The notes: generated by a model not told the origin, from the letters alone. A stretch of 64,000 bases of DNA from Eubacterium sp. 1001713B170207_170306_E7 (GCF_015547515.1 NZ_JADMVE010000007.1:62001-126000), one strand, 5' to 3'; shown: positions 34,579 through 43,646, numbered from the stretch's first letter. Numbers and translations are program-made.

Positions 34579-36330
34579 TTATTCGCTTCTTTTACGTTTA
34601 ATCAGGGCGATCACACCAATGAGGATGCCGCCGCCTGCAAAGAGACCAATGATGGAGGGGATCATCCAGGCTGGAACCTCGCCGTCCATCAGGGCTGCAG
34701 TGGGGATACTGGTGTTTGGATTGGCACTTGTAACAGCGGCTGCAAGCTTTTGAATCACATTGCCGTCACCGCCGTTGCTGCCGTCATTGTAGGTCTGGGT
34801 GCTGCCTGCGCCTTCATCTGGATCCAGAGCCTTCACTTCGATTTCGCAGGTTGCAGTTTTGCCGTTGGCTGTCGTTGCGGTGACATCGGCAAGACCTTCG
34901 TTAACGGCTGTAACCTTGCCGTTTTCATCGACGGTCACAACGTTTGGATCACTGGAGCTCCAGGTCACGCTGGCGTCTGTGACATTCACAGGCTTAACGG
35001 TGGCCTTCAGCGTGGTGCTGGCATTCGGCTGGATTTTCAGATAGTCGTTGGACAGCTTGACCTCACTCGCGGCTACCGATGTTTTGACAGCCGCGTAATA
35101 GCTGAAATGCGGCGCTTCAAAGGAGACGGTTTTATTGTTGCTGTCGGCCTCAGTAGTATCCATTACTTTTACTTCGTCTGTATTTTCATCAAAATGGACA
35201 ACCTTGATGTCGCCATTGTCTTTGTATTTTTCATTCAGCTCCATCTCGACGGAAACGGTTCCGCCTTCTGGCTGTTTCTCTTGGTTTGTAGTCTTGTCAA
35301 TGGCTTTGATATCCAGGATTTCCAGGATTTCAGCTTCTGGATCCAGCTTGCTCTTCACAGCCTGATCCGCTTTATTCTTAACATCATCACTGACCGATGA
35401 AACCTTTAACTCGGCATCTGGCAGAACCTTACTGTCTGCGGAGACCTTTACCTGAGTTCCGTCCACATTTGCGGTGGTTTCGACTTTTTCAGGCTGAGGC
35501 GTGGGTTCAGGTGTCGGCTGAGCAGTTGGCTCAGGGGTTGGCGCTGCAGTTGGCTGAGGCGTGGGTTCAGGAGTTGGCGCTGCAGTCGGCTGAGGCGTGG
35601 GTTCAGGAGTTGGCGCTACAGTTGGCTGAGGTGTGGGTTCAGGAGTTGGTTCTGGAGTCGGCTGAGGTGTGGGCTCAGGAGTTGGTTCTGGAGTCGGCTG
35701 AGGTGTAGGCTCAGGAGTTGGTTCTGGAGTCGGCTGAGGGGTTGGCTCAGGATCTACATTGTCTAACAGGTAAATATAGCCTAGGAAATTGCCGCCCATG
35801 CTGTTGGCATTGTCGTAGTCCATATAAAAATCGCGATAGCTCCAGCCAGAGTTGGAGGTGACAACCTCGTTGCCATTGACTTCTTCAACGACAGCGACGT
35901 GGCCGCACCAGCCATTGGTAATTGAGCCGTCCCATACAGCAATAGCGCCGACAGCAGGCTCTGAGCCATAGGCAAAACCACCGCGGCCTTCGTCGTAAAG
36001 CTCTTTATTATCAGACCAGAAATACTTTGCATTGCTTCGGAAACTGCCCCATCCGTTTGGATTGCTGTTTACTTCGTTGTTTGGGAGGGGATAGCCCAGG
36101 ATTTCGTAGGCACGGCCCCATGCGTAGTAGGTGCAATTGCCTCCCGTTAAAGGATTTAGCTCAAACGGATTTCCACTGGACCGGCTGTAAGGATAAGAAT
36201 AGTAGTCCGGTTTATCTGTCCTCGGTGAGAATTCCGCAGCCTTTACGGTTGGTGCAAATTGGAGCGAATAGGCAAACAATAGGCAGACGCATAAAAGCGA
36301 AGGAATAAATCTGTGAATTAACTTTTTCAT
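34579..36330 (-). CDS. secreted CHAP-domain protein with Pro-Thr repeats, Ig-like (Big2) domain and C-terminal membrane anchor
   Basis: Product of 583 residues. A signal peptide (about 1-31, ending VKA) leads into a CHAP amidase/peptidase domain with Cys66 in [10 protein letters not shown] and His144 in WCGHVAVV. Residues ~193-285 are a stalk of [17 protein letters not shown] repeats. Then follow a mixed domain, a Big2-type domain (~440-520, [21 protein letters not shown], of which [19 protein letters not shown] is the diagnostic part) and a membrane helix (~553-575) with a KRKR end. No LPXTG motif is present. Probably a cell-surface peptidoglycan hydrolase that spans the wall. The repeat stalk is easily misassembled, so its exact length is uncertain. 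Confidence 0.88.
   Translation of the reverse strand: MKKLIHRFIPSLLCVCLLFAYSLQFAPTVKAAEFSPRTDKPDYYSYPYSRSSGNPFELNPLTGGNCTYYAWGRAYEILGYPLPNNEVNSNPNGWGSFRSNAKYFWSDNKELYDEGRGGFAYGSEPAVGAIAVWDGSITNGWCGHVAVVEEVNGNEVVTSNSGWSYRDFYMDYDNANSMGGNFLGYIYLLDNVDPEPTPQPTPEPTPEPTPQPTPEPTPEPTPQPTPEPTPEPTPQPTVAPTPEPTPQPTAAPTPEPTPQPTAAPTPEPTAQPTPEPTPQPEKVETTANVDGTQVKVSADSKVLPDAELKVSSVSDDVKNKADQAVKSKLDPEAEILEILDIKAIDKTTNQEKQPEGGTVSVEMELNEKYKDNGDIKVVHFDENTDEVKVMDTTEADSNNKTVSFEAPHFSYYAAVKTSVAASEVKLSNDYLKIQPNASTTLKATVKPVNVTDASVTWSSSDPNVVTVDENGKVTAVNEGLADVTATTANGKTATCEIEVKALDPDEGAGSTQTYNDGSNGGDGNVIQKLAAAVTSANPNTSIPTAALMDGEVPAWMIPSIIGLFAGGGILIGVIALIKRKRSE
35490..35755 (-). repeat. tandem repeat encoding the Pro-Thr-Pro-Glu stalk
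   Basis: Units of about 36 bp encode [12 protein letters not shown] variants, followed by [12 protein letters not shown]-type units. The repeats lie inside the CHAP gene and keep frame. Confidence 0.9.
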
Positions 36331-36582
36331 GCTGTGGTTCTCCTTCTAAAAATGATTTCGTTAAAATAATTAAAATAGTAATGTAAAATAATGAAGATCA
36401 GTCAACTGCTTGTAGAAAATATTATACCCTATTTCATACCGCATTTCCTTAAGATGTAACGAATTCTTAAAGAAGAAAATCTAATTGTAACGGAATTGCA
36501 AACAAGAAATATAGCCATTACTTTTTTAGTTTTCAATAAGGGGCGTTTAGAAAAACAAAAGTCAATTTAAAAAGCTGAAAGC

Positions 36583-37806
36583 CTATTTTTCACAGACGCG
36601 AAGGGTTTTGTTGTGATAAACGATAAAGCCGCACAGGGCGGTGAGGATACCGGTAGCGATAATGATAATGCGCACATCAATCATATCAGCCAGGGGGCCA
36701 AAAACGGTCATGCCGATGGGAAAGGCAGCAGCAGCCATAATTTGGACGAGGCTGAAAACACGGCCCTGCATGGCTTCTTCTACCCGCTCCTGAAGCAGAA
36801 CGGTGATAGGCGCAGTGATAAAGGGAACGGTTATGCCGACAAAGAGCATAAAGCCCAGAAAAACAAGAAAAATCGGTGAGAGCCCCAGCCCAAGGCAGAA
36901 GATGCCGCAGAGGGTGCTGAAGACCATGATGGTGGTCACGCGGCTCTTAAAGCCACCCCAGGCGGCAATGACAAGCCCGCCGATCATGGCGCCAACGCTG
37001 TAGATAACTTCGTTGGCGGTGAGATACCACACCTGTTCACCAAAGGTCCTGGCAATGAGCAGCGGTGTCAGAAAGGCCGTGGGGGTCACTAAAAACATGA
37101 GCAGGGCATAGAAAATCAGGAGCACCCTGATGAAGGGGTGCCGGTAGGCATAGAGGATGCCGGTTTTTAAGTCGGATACGGTGCCGGTGTCTTTGGCGGA
37201 CTGGGCCCGTTCGTGGGCTGGAATTTTGAGGATGGACAGCAGTGAGATGCCAATGATGGCAGTGACCACGTCAATGAAGAAGGTCGACTCGACAGAAACA
37301 GTGGCCAGCAGAGCCCCGCTGACGGCCGGAGCCACAATCATGGTCATGTTCTGGAGACTGCCGTTAAAGCCAGTGACCCGCATGAGCATGCTTTTGGGAG
37401 TGATCTGGGGAATGAGGGCGTTGACGGTGGGGGTCTGGATACCTGTGCCCACTGAGCGGATGGCGGATACCAGAAAGATAATCCAAAGCTCGCGGCAGCC
37501 CATGAAAAAGCTGATGGCCAGCCCCAGTGTGGACAGAGCAACCAGTGCGTCGGCGCAGATGATCAGCTTTTTTCGGTTATAGCGGTCTGCCCACACACCG
37601 GCGAACAGGGAGATGAGCACCTGTGGAATAAAGGTGACCAGTGTGGAAATGGTCAGCATGATTCCTGAGGTGGTCGTCAGGGTGACGTACCAGATAATGG
37701 CATACTGTGTGAGGGAAGAGCCGAGCAGGGAAACAGTCTGGCTGGTTAAAAAGAGGATGATCCGTTTCTTCCAGTCTTTATCGGTGATTGGAGTTTGCTG
37801 ATTCAT
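36583..37806 (-). CDS. MFS transporter (macrolide-efflux-like branch)
   Basis: Product of 407 residues with about 12 membrane segments. FAGVWADRYNRKK between helices 2 and 3 is the MFS motif A. The general pattern (SQTVSLLGSSLTQYAIIWY) resembles Mef/enterobactin-exporter-like MFS proteins. The substrate is not evident. It starts 26 bp after tupC with AGGAGG before the ATG, so it is likely to be read with the tungstate importer. A role in tungstate physiology is only an inference from that position. Confidence 0.85.
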   Translation of the reverse strand: MNQQTPITDKDWKKRIILFLTSQTVSLLGSSLTQYAIIWYVTLTTTSGIMLTISTLVTFIPQVLISLFAGVWADRYNRKKLIICADALVALSTLGLAISFFMGCRELWIIFLVSAIRSVGTGIQTPTVNALIPQITPKSMLMRVTGFNGSLQNMTMIVAPAVSGALLATVSVESTFFIDVVTAIIGISLLSILKIPAHERAQSAKDTGTVSDLKTGILYAYRHPFIRVLLIFYALLMFLVTPTAFLTPLLIARTFGEQVWYLTANEVIYSVGAMIGGLVIAAWGGFKSRVTTIMVFSTLCGIFCLGLGLSPIFLVFLGFMLFVGITVPFITAPITVLLQERVEEAMQGRVFSLVQIMAAAAFPIGMTVFGPLADMIDVRIIIIATGILTALCGFIVYHNKTLRVCEK

Positions 37807-37832
37807 GGGTTCCTCCTGAGGGCAGCGGCCCT

Positions 37833-38531
37833 TTAATTTAGAGTAATAAAGTCCTGGATAACGGAATCATCAGAGGCCCTGAAGGCTTCGACACTGCCGT
37901 GAAAGAGAAGTCTGCCCGAATCCATAAAGGTCAGGGTATCACAGATGCGGTAGGCCTGGCTCGGGTTATGGGTGATGATGATCACCGTCAGCCCGGCTTC
38001 ACGGTTCCTTTTAAGCAGCGCGGCTTCAATAATTTTCAGGCTCTGGGGGTCGATGTTGGCGGTGGGCTCGTCCAGAAGCAGTGTGTCCGGCGAAAAGGAG
38101 AGCGCCCTGGCCAGGGCTGTTTTCTGGGATTCGCCGCCGGAAAGCTTTTTCGCGTTCTGCTTTGCGATGTCCACGATTTTAAATTCGCGCAGCAGTCCGT
38201 CGACAATGGGGGCGGCGGCTGCCTTGCTGCACTTGCGGATTTTGAGCGGGTAAGCGATGTTGTCATAGACCGACATGGCAAAAAGGTAAGGCGTATGGCT
38301 GGCGTAGGTCAGCTTTTTCAGCACGGATTCGTCGCCGGGACGGCTGTCATAGGTGATGGCGCCGCTGGTGGGCGCAAGCAGTCCGGCCACGGATTTCATC
38401 AGGGTGGTCTTTCCTGATCCGTTTGGACCCAGAATCCCGTGGATTTTGCCGGACTCAAGGCACAGGCTGTCTAAGGACAGCACGGTTTTTCCATGATACG
38501 TCTTGGTGAGTTTTTCAATCGCGATTTGCAT
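37833..38531 (-). CDS. tupC: tungstate ABC transporter ATP-binding protein
   Basis: Product of 232 residues with Walker A GPNGSGKTT, signature LSGGESQKTALAR, Walker B LLLDEPTANIDP and a switch His (IITHNPSQ). It lacks the C-terminal molybdate-binding domain of ModC, as is normal for TupC. It overlaps the permease gene by 17 bp. Together with tupA and tupB it would import tungstate for tungsten enzymes such as formate dehydrogenase. Confidence 0.9.
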   Translation of the reverse strand: MQIAIEKLTKTYHGKTVLSLDSLCLESGKIHGILGPNGSGKTTLMKSVAGLLAPTSGAITYDSRPGDESVLKKLTYASHTPYLFAMSVYDNIAYPLKIRKCSKAAAAPIVDGLLREFKIVDIAKQNAKKLSGGESQKTALARALSFSPDTLLLDEPTANIDPQSLKIIEAALLKRNREAGLTVIIITHNPSQAYRICDTLTFMDSGRLLFHGSVEAFRASDDSVIQDFITLN

Positions 38532-39222
38532 AAGGATCTCCTACCATATATTTATACAGAATGGAATTGGTCACAAAGGAGATGACCAGCAGAATAATGC
38601 CCATGGCGATGGAAACCGCGTATTCGCCCATGTTATTGTTCATGGCAATGAAGGTGGTCATGACCCGCGTGTAATTTTTGATGTTGCCGCCCACGATCAT
38701 TACCGCGCCCACCTCGGACACGGCCCGCCCGAAGCCGGTGACCAGGGCGATCATGATACTGGCCTTCAGCTCCCGGATCAGCAGAAAGAGAATATCCCGG
38801 CCGCCTGCCCCAAGGGTCTTTCCCATGGTGACCACGACCTGTCCGTTGACGGTAGTGTCGTTAAACACAATGCCCATGATAATGGGGGTGACGAGGATCA
38901 CCTGGGCGATGATCATGGCAGTGGGCGTGTACATGAGCTTTAAATGCCCCAGGGGACCGGAGCGGGCGAGCACCAGCGAGGTGAACAGCCCGATGATGAC
39001 TGGGGGAAAGGACATAAAGGTATAGAGCAGCCGGGAGACGATCCGCTTTCCTCTGAATTCCTTGATGCCGAGCAGGATGCCCAGGGGCACGCCGAGAACC
39101 GTGGAGTAGATGGTGGAGGAAAAGGACACGTATAATGAGAGTCCGACGATCTGGTAGATTTCCGGGTCGCCGGAAACCAGCAGCTGGAAGGCTTCGATGA
39201 AGCCGTTGATAATATAATCCAT
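38515..39222 (-). CDS. tupB: tungstate ABC transporter permease
   Basis: Product of 235 residues with about five to six membrane segments. The EAA-like loop (MGKTLGAGGRDILFLLIREL, quoted from MGKTLGAGGR) and the FGRAVSEVGAVMIVGGN segment match TupB permeases. It lies 77 bp after tupA and overlaps tupC by 17 bp. The start carries TATGGATTATATT context with GGTTTCCT on the plus strand, i.e. AGGAAACC as the ribosome site. Confidence 0.9.
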   Translation of the reverse strand: MDYIINGFIEAFQLLVSGDPEIYQIVGLSLYVSFSSTIYSTVLGVPLGILLGIKEFRGKRIVSRLLYTFMSFPPVIIGLFTSLVLARSGPLGHLKLMYTPTAMIIAQVILVTPIIMGIVFNDTTVNGQVVVTMGKTLGAGGRDILFLLIRELKASIMIALVTGFGRAVSEVGAVMIVGGNIKNYTRVMTTFIAMNNNMGEYAVSIAMGIILLVISFVTNSILYKYMVGDPYANRD

Positions 39223-39299
39223 AGGAAACCTCGTGAGTCTGTCAATTCAAAATCAGCGCCCGAAAACGGACGCTGACAAATTTTAAATTCAGTTGATGC

Positions 39300-40166
39300 T
39301 TATTTGCTGGCGTTTGGCACAAAGGTGGCTTCGCCGTTGATCTTGTAGTTGGAGATTTCCTGCTGTACGGCATCGCTTAAAATCCATTCCTGGAATTTTT
39401 TGGCGCCGTCGGTGTTCAGCTCAGCACTGACCTTGTCAGGATTGACGACAATGACGCCGTATTGATTGTACAGGTTATCGTCCTTTTCCACGACCACCTC
39501 AAGGTCGAGGTTATCCTTCATGTTCAGCCAGGTAGCACGGTCAGACAGGGTGTAGGCTAATTTTTCATTGGCCATTTTCAGAGTGTCGCCCATGCCGGAA
39601 CCGGATTCGATGTACCAGGGCTGTCCTGCCGGGGTAACGCCTGCCTTTTCCCACAGGCCCAGTTCTTTGGTGTGCGTACCGGATTTGTCGCCTCTGGATA
39701 CAAATTCAGACTGGGTTTCAGCAATGGTCTGGAAAGCTTTTACCGCGTCGTTCGGAGCAACTTCCTTCAGCTTGGCCGGGTCATCCTTGCTGCCCAGGAC
39801 AATGAAGTCATTGTACATAACGTCGAAACGTTCAAGGCCGTAGCCTTCCTTGACAAAATCCTCTTCCTGAGATTTGGCATGAACCAGAAGCACATCGGCT
39901 TCGCCGTTTTTACCCATTTCGATGGCTTTGCCGGTGCCGACGGCCACAACCTTTACGGCAATGCCGGTTTCTTCTTCAAACTTGGGCAGAAGCACGTCGA
40001 GCAGGCCGCTGTCCTGTGTGCTGGTGGTGGTCGCCATGATGATTTCACCATTGGAGCCTGGTTCCAGCTTTTCCGTTTTAGCGGTATTGCTGCTGCACCC
40101 TGCCAGGCCCATGACCATGGTCAGCGTCAGCAGCGCAGCCAGCGCCAGTGTCAATTTCTTTTTCAT
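39300..40166 (-). CDS. tupA: tungstate-binding lipoprotein TupA
   Basis: Product of 288 residues. It has a lipoprotein signal peptide with lipobox GLAGC (Cys24), then ATTTSTQDSGLLD near residue 45, the anion-binding TTTSxxxSG motif typical of TupA. SRGDKSGTHTKEL near 157 supplies further ligands. This distinguishes it from ModA molybdate-binding proteins. GGAGGAAGAG precedes the ATG. A structured 130-nt leader and a promoter lie upstream. Confidence 0.92.
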   Translation of the reverse strand: MKKKLTLALAALLTLTMVMGLAGCSSNTAKTEKLEPGSNGEIIMATTTSTQDSGLLDVLLPKFEEETGIAVKVVAVGTGKAIEMGKNGEADVLLVHAKSQEEDFVKEGYGLERFDVMYNDFIVLGSKDDPAKLKEVAPNDAVKAFQTIAETQSEFVSRGDKSGTHTKELGLWEKAGVTPAGQPWYIESGSGMGDTLKMANEKLAYTLSDRATWLNMKDNLDLEVVVEKDDNLYNQYGVIVVNPDKVSAELNTDGAKKFQEWILSDAVQQEISNYKINGEATFVPNASK

Positions 40167-40203
40167 TTCTCTTCCTCCTTGATAATGAAAAATCTATATA
40201 AAA

Positions 40204-40294
40204 GGAATCCTTTTATAACGTGGGATTCATGCCCGTTTTACACAAAGCCGGCCGTTAAAATAAAAAACATCGCGTAGGCCGACTTTGTAAAACG
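40204..40294 (-). promoter_or_regulatory. structured 5' leader of the tungstate operon (candidate riboswitch or attenuator)
   Basis: On the minus strand the transcript would begin with a long hairpin (40294-40234), arms CGTTTTACA-AAGTCGGCC and its near complement (18 pairs, one mismatch, two bulged bases). A second hairpin follows, GAATCC / GGATTC (40229-40205), ahead of a short U-rich stretch. I could not fit this to the Moco RNA consensus. It may sense tungstate/cofactor, or the first palindrome may be a protein-binding site. Confidence 0.5.
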
Positions 40295-40308
40295 ATTTCG
40301 GCATAACC

Positions 40309-40337
40309 ATTTTAACAGAAAATGGCAGGAAATTCAA
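40309..40337 (-). promoter_or_regulatory. promoter of the tungstate operon
   Basis: On the minus strand TTGAAT (40337-40332), 17 bp, TAAAAT (40314-40309). The start site would be near 40302, just before the long hairpin. Confidence 0.6.
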
Positions 40338-40350
40338 GTGGCAGTATTAA

Positions 40351-40379
40351 TTGACAAGGGCTGTCAGGCGTGCTAGGAT
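40351..40379 (+). promoter_or_regulatory. promoter of the sensory hydrogenase operon
   Basis: Perfect TTGACA (40351-40356), 17 bp, extended -10 TGC-TAGGAT (40371-40379). It stands back to back with the tup promoter; the two -35 boxes are 13 bp apart. Confidence 0.75.
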
Positions 40380-40430
40380 TATTTTATCAGGATAAACACA
40401 GGTAAAAGAACAAGATTGAGGAGTAAAAGT

Positions 40431-40682
40431 ATGAGAGAAATACACATCTGTATTGGCAGCGCCTGCCATGTCAAGGGATCCTATCAGGTGGTGCAGCGCT
40501 TTAAGGAACTGGTAGCCGAACGCGGCCTCGAGGACGAGGTGGAGCTGATGGGCACTTTTTGTCTGGACGCCTGCAGCGACGGAGTGGCTGTCAAGGTTGG
40601 CGACCATATTTATACGGTTAAGCCGGAGGGCGTGGACCGGCTGTTTGATGAGATTATGGAGGGAAGCAATGGGTGTCATTAA
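40431..40682 (+). CDS. thioredoxin-like [2Fe-2S] ferredoxin domain protein
   Basis: Product of 83 residues. Cys pairs in CIGSACHVKGS (near residues 6-11) and GTFCLDACSDG (near 41-46) form the four-Cys set of the thioredoxin-fold [2Fe-2S] family (NuoE/HoxE C-terminal type). ATG 40431 has GAGGAG 6 bp upstream. Its 3' end overlaps the hydrogenase gene by 14 bp. It probably passes electrons to or from the sensory hydrogenase. Confidence 0.88.
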   Translation: MREIHICIGSACHVKGSYQVVQRFKELVAERGLEDEVELMGTFCLDACSDGVAVKVGDHIYTVKPEGVDRLFDEIMEGSNGCH

Positions 40683-42369
40683 CTTCACAAAGGCAAGCTG
40701 CCGGAATTGTTATAAATGTATCCGCTACTGCCCGGTAAAGGCCATTAAGCTCATGGACAACCAGGCCCAGATCGTGGAGGATCTGTGCATTGGCTGCGGC
40801 AACTGCTTTCGGATTTGTCCGCAGAACGCCAAGTATGTGGCCAGCGATGTGGACAGCATCCGCCAGTGGCTGAAGGAAGGGCCAGTGGTTCTGAGTCTGG
40901 CGCCGTCCTTTCCGGCAGCGTTCAGCACGGCCGATCCGCTGCAGGTGCTGAGCGGCCTGCGGGCGCTGGGCTTTACAGTGATTGAGGAAACCGCCATCGG
41001 GGCCGAGCTGGTCTCAAAATACTATGCCAAGGATTACTGGGGAACAAAACGCCATGTGATCACCACCTCCTGCCCGACGGTTAACATGATGATTGAAAAA
41101 TACTATCCCGACGTGGTGGAATACCTGAGCGAGGTGGTGTCACCCATGACCGCCCACGGCATGCTGCTGAAGGAAAAGTACCCTGGCGCCAGGGTGGTAT
41201 TCGCCGGCCCCTGCATCTCCAAAAAAATGGAAGCGGTTGACCGGACCGATCCGGTCATCGACGGTGTGCTGACCTTTGACGAGCTGGAGATGTGGTTTAA
41301 GGAAGAACACATTGCGGTATCTGAAATGCCTGCGGGCAGCTTTGACGCGGCAGGCTGTAACGTGGCGCGGTTTTATCCGCTGGCCGGAGGCGTTGAAAAG
41401 ACCAGCGTACCAGGTGTGCAGGGCGTCCGGCGCATCATAAAAATTGACGGCCTCAAAAACTGCCGTGATTTTCTGGACGATATCGGCAAGCTTACAGGGC
41501 AGTACTGGATTGAGATGAACGCCTGCGTCGAGGGCTGTGTCAACGGGCCGGGCAATACCCACAGCCCGCTGGTCAAATATGAGCGGATTGAGCGTGTGAC
41601 GGATTATATTAACAACAATGCCCGGAAAGACCCGGAAGCGCCCGTGCAGGCTCCGGATTTCAAACGTGGCTTTGCGTCTGAGAAAAAGGACCCCTTTGCG
41701 GGTGTGCCAGAGGAAGCCATTGAGGAAATCCTGCGGCAGACTGGGAAATTCACCCCGAAGGATGAGCTCAACTGCGGTACCTGCGGCTATGACAGCTGCC
41801 GTGAAAAGGCCGCGGCGGTTTACTGCGGCATGGCAGAGCTGGATATGTGCCTGCCCTTTATGCGCAACCGGAATGAGGCCATCTCCAATTTGATCATCGC
41901 GTCGACGCCAAATGCCATCGCGGTGCTGGACAAGGACTTCCGGATCGTTGATTTTAACGGGGCAGCCGAAAAGCTGTTTAAGACCGCCAAGAGTGATGTG
42001 CTGCACAAAGACTTTGTCGAAGTCTTTGACTACAACCCATTCAAAAAGCTGGATAATGTCGAGGGCAATTACTACAGCGGCAGAGGCCTCTATGCCCGCG
42101 GCAACATTCATTTTATGGAAATTCTGACGTATATACCGGGACAGAAGATGTACATGGGAATCTTTGTGGACATCTCCAGAGAAATCAAAAAGGAAAGGGC
42201 CTATCAGAAGATGCAGGAGGAAACCCTGGACATGGCCCAGAAGGTCATCGACAAGCAGATGCGCGTTGCCCACGAAATCGCCGAGCTGCTGGGTGAGACC
42301 ACTGCCGAGACCAAGGTCACGCTGACCCGGCTGCAAAAGGTTGTAGGCACAAGAGAGGAAGAGGAATAA
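40669..42369 (+). CDS. sensory (group C-like) [FeFe]-hydrogenase with PAS domain
   Basis: Product of 566 residues from ATG 40669 (GGAGGGAAG just upstream). Residues 1-60 carry two [4Fe-4S] ferredoxin motifs (CRNCYKCIRYC, CIGCGNCFRIC). Residues ~70-300 form the H-cluster domain with TTSCPT (Cys135), GPCISKKMEA (Cys182), and NACVEGCVNGPG (Cys286, Cys290). A further Fe-S domain (CGTCGYDSC ... MC) spans ~365-395. A PAS domain follows (~405-510) and then a helical tail. The proton-transfer Cys of catalytic enzymes (first C of TSCCP) is Ser134 here, and MPC is GPC. Both features suggest a sensor rather than a high-turnover enzyme. It is coupled to a SpoIIE phosphatase gene. Confidence 0.9.
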   Translation: MGVINFTKASCRNCYKCIRYCPVKAIKLMDNQAQIVEDLCIGCGNCFRICPQNAKYVASDVDSIRQWLKEGPVVLSLAPSFPAAFSTADPLQVLSGLRALGFTVIEETAIGAELVSKYYAKDYWGTKRHVITTSCPTVNMMIEKYYPDVVEYLSEVVSPMTAHGMLLKEKYPGARVVFAGPCISKKMEAVDRTDPVIDGVLTFDELEMWFKEEHIAVSEMPAGSFDAAGCNVARFYPLAGGVEKTSVPGVQGVRRIIKIDGLKNCRDFLDDIGKLTGQYWIEMNACVEGCVNGPGNTHSPLVKYERIERVTDYINNNARKDPEAPVQAPDFKRGFASEKKDPFAGVPEEAIEEILRQTGKFTPKDELNCGTCGYDSCREKAAAVYCGMAELDMCLPFMRNRNEAISNLIIASTPNAIAVLDKDFRIVDFNGAAEKLFKTAKSDVLHKDFVEVFDYNPFKKLDNVEGNYYSGRGLYARGNIHFMEILTYIPGQKMYMGIFVDISREIKKERAYQKMQEETLDMAQKVIDKQMRVAHEIAELLGETTAETKVTLTRLQKVVGTREEEE

Positions 42370-43541
42370 TGGCTTTTTTTGTCGATATTGCCCATGACAG
42401 CATTAACAAGCACCACCAGGAGCTGTGCGGCGACAATGTGGAAATCCGAATCAACGATGAGAGCGTGATCGTCGTTCTGGCCGACGGGCTGGGAAGCGGT
42501 GTGAAGGCTAATATCCTGGCCACCATGACCTCCACCATCGCGGCGACCATGCTGGAGGATAAGATGTCGCTCAAGGACGTGGTCGAGACCCTGGAAGCCA
42601 CGCTGCCGGTCTGTCAGGTCCGGAAGCTGGCCTACTCAACCTTTACCATTGTCCAGGTCTACTGGAAGACCCGAAGGCTTTACATTGTCGAATTTGACAA
42701 TCCGCCCATTGTCTATATCCGGGATGGGGAGATTTTAGAGCTTGAGCGCCACCCCATCGAGTTTCAGGGCAAGCAGATTTATGAAACCACCATGAGGATC
42801 GAGGAGAACGACGTTCTCGGCTTCTTCAGCGACGGCGTGATCCACGCCGGCGTGGGGACCCTGCTCAATTTCGGCTGGCAGTGGGAGGACGCGGCTGATT
42901 ATCTGCTGGCACGCACCTATGACGAGAAGATGATCACTGCCAAGGATATCTCCATGCGCATGATTGAAACCTGCAACGACCTGTACGGCGGGGAACCCGG
43001 CGATGACACCACGGTGGTGGTGATGAAGGCCGAGGAGCACCAGTACGTGACGCTGTTTTCTGGCCCGCCTCTGGACCGCACCAAGGACCAGATGATCCGG
43101 GAGATTCTGGACGGGGCCAAGGGCACCAAGGTGGTGTGCGGCGGTACTGCCAGCAATATTGTATCGCGGGAGTACGACGAGGAAATCGACATTGATCTTG
43201 AGACCATGTCGGAGCGGGTGCCGCCCGTGGGACGCATGAAATCCATCGATCTGGTGACCGAAGGGGTGCTGACCATCCAGGAAACTGTCAACATCATTGA
43301 GGATTACATCTACAAGCGCCGGGGCCACGAGGTCTTTGAGGGAAACAACGGTGCGTCCATTCTGGCCGACCTGTTGGTAAACCACTGTACCCATCTCGAC
43401 CTGATTCTGGGCAACTCCATCAACCCGGCGCACCAGAATCCGGATTTTCCGGACGCGCTCAGTTCGAAGTGGAAGATCACCCAGCGGCTGATCAATCTGC
43501 TCAGGGAGCTCAACAAATCCATCAATATCGTGTATGTTTAA
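42369..43541 (+). CDS. SpoIIE-family PP2C-type serine/threonine phosphatase
   Basis: Product of 390 residues. The phosphatase domain (residues ~1-220) shows metal-site segments VLADGLGSGVKAN, GFFSDGVIHAG and GEPGDDTTVVV. The remaining ~170 residues form an extra domain I do not recognise (FSGPPLDRTKDQMIREI region, with GGTASNIVSREY). Its start overlaps the hydrogenase stop by one base. Such phosphatase-hydrogenase pairs are found in anaerobic Firmicutes and are thought to turn hydrogen or redox state into a phosphorylation signal. The target protein is not in the window. Confidence 0.88.
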   Translation: MAFFVDIAHDSINKHHQELCGDNVEIRINDESVIVVLADGLGSGVKANILATMTSTIAATMLEDKMSLKDVVETLEATLPVCQVRKLAYSTFTIVQVYWKTRRLYIVEFDNPPIVYIRDGEILELERHPIEFQGKQIYETTMRIEENDVLGFFSDGVIHAGVGTLLNFGWQWEDAADYLLARTYDEKMITAKDISMRMIETCNDLYGGEPGDDTTVVVMKAEEHQYVTLFSGPPLDRTKDQMIREILDGAKGTKVVCGGTASNIVSREYDEEIDIDLETMSERVPPVGRMKSIDLVTEGVLTIQETVNIIEDYIYKRRGHEVFEGNNGASILADLLVNHCTHLDLILGNSINPAHQNPDFPDALSSKWKITQRLINLLRELNKSINIVYV

Positions 43542-43543
43542 AC

Positions 43544-43568
43544 AGCCGGCCTGCGGGCCGGTTTGTTT
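43544..43568 (+). terminator. terminator of the hydrogenase operon
   Basis: CCGGCC / GGCCGG hairpin with TTTGTTT. Confidence 0.75.
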
Positions 43569-43617
43569 AAGTTGTACTTAAGCGGTAAAATATAAACTTC
43601 TAACATGGCATTGATTC

Positions 43618-43646
43618 TTGACACTAAATTCAAAAAAGTATAAAAT
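43618..43646 (+). promoter_or_regulatory. promoter of rny
   Basis: TTGACA (43618-43623), 17 bp, TAAAAT (43641-43646). A second TATAAT lies at 43653-43658 without a clear -35. Confidence 0.75.

Noticed and set aside
35490-35755. Regular repeats considered as a CRISPR array
   Set aside because: No spacers; the units keep frame and encode the Pro-Thr stalk of a surface protein.
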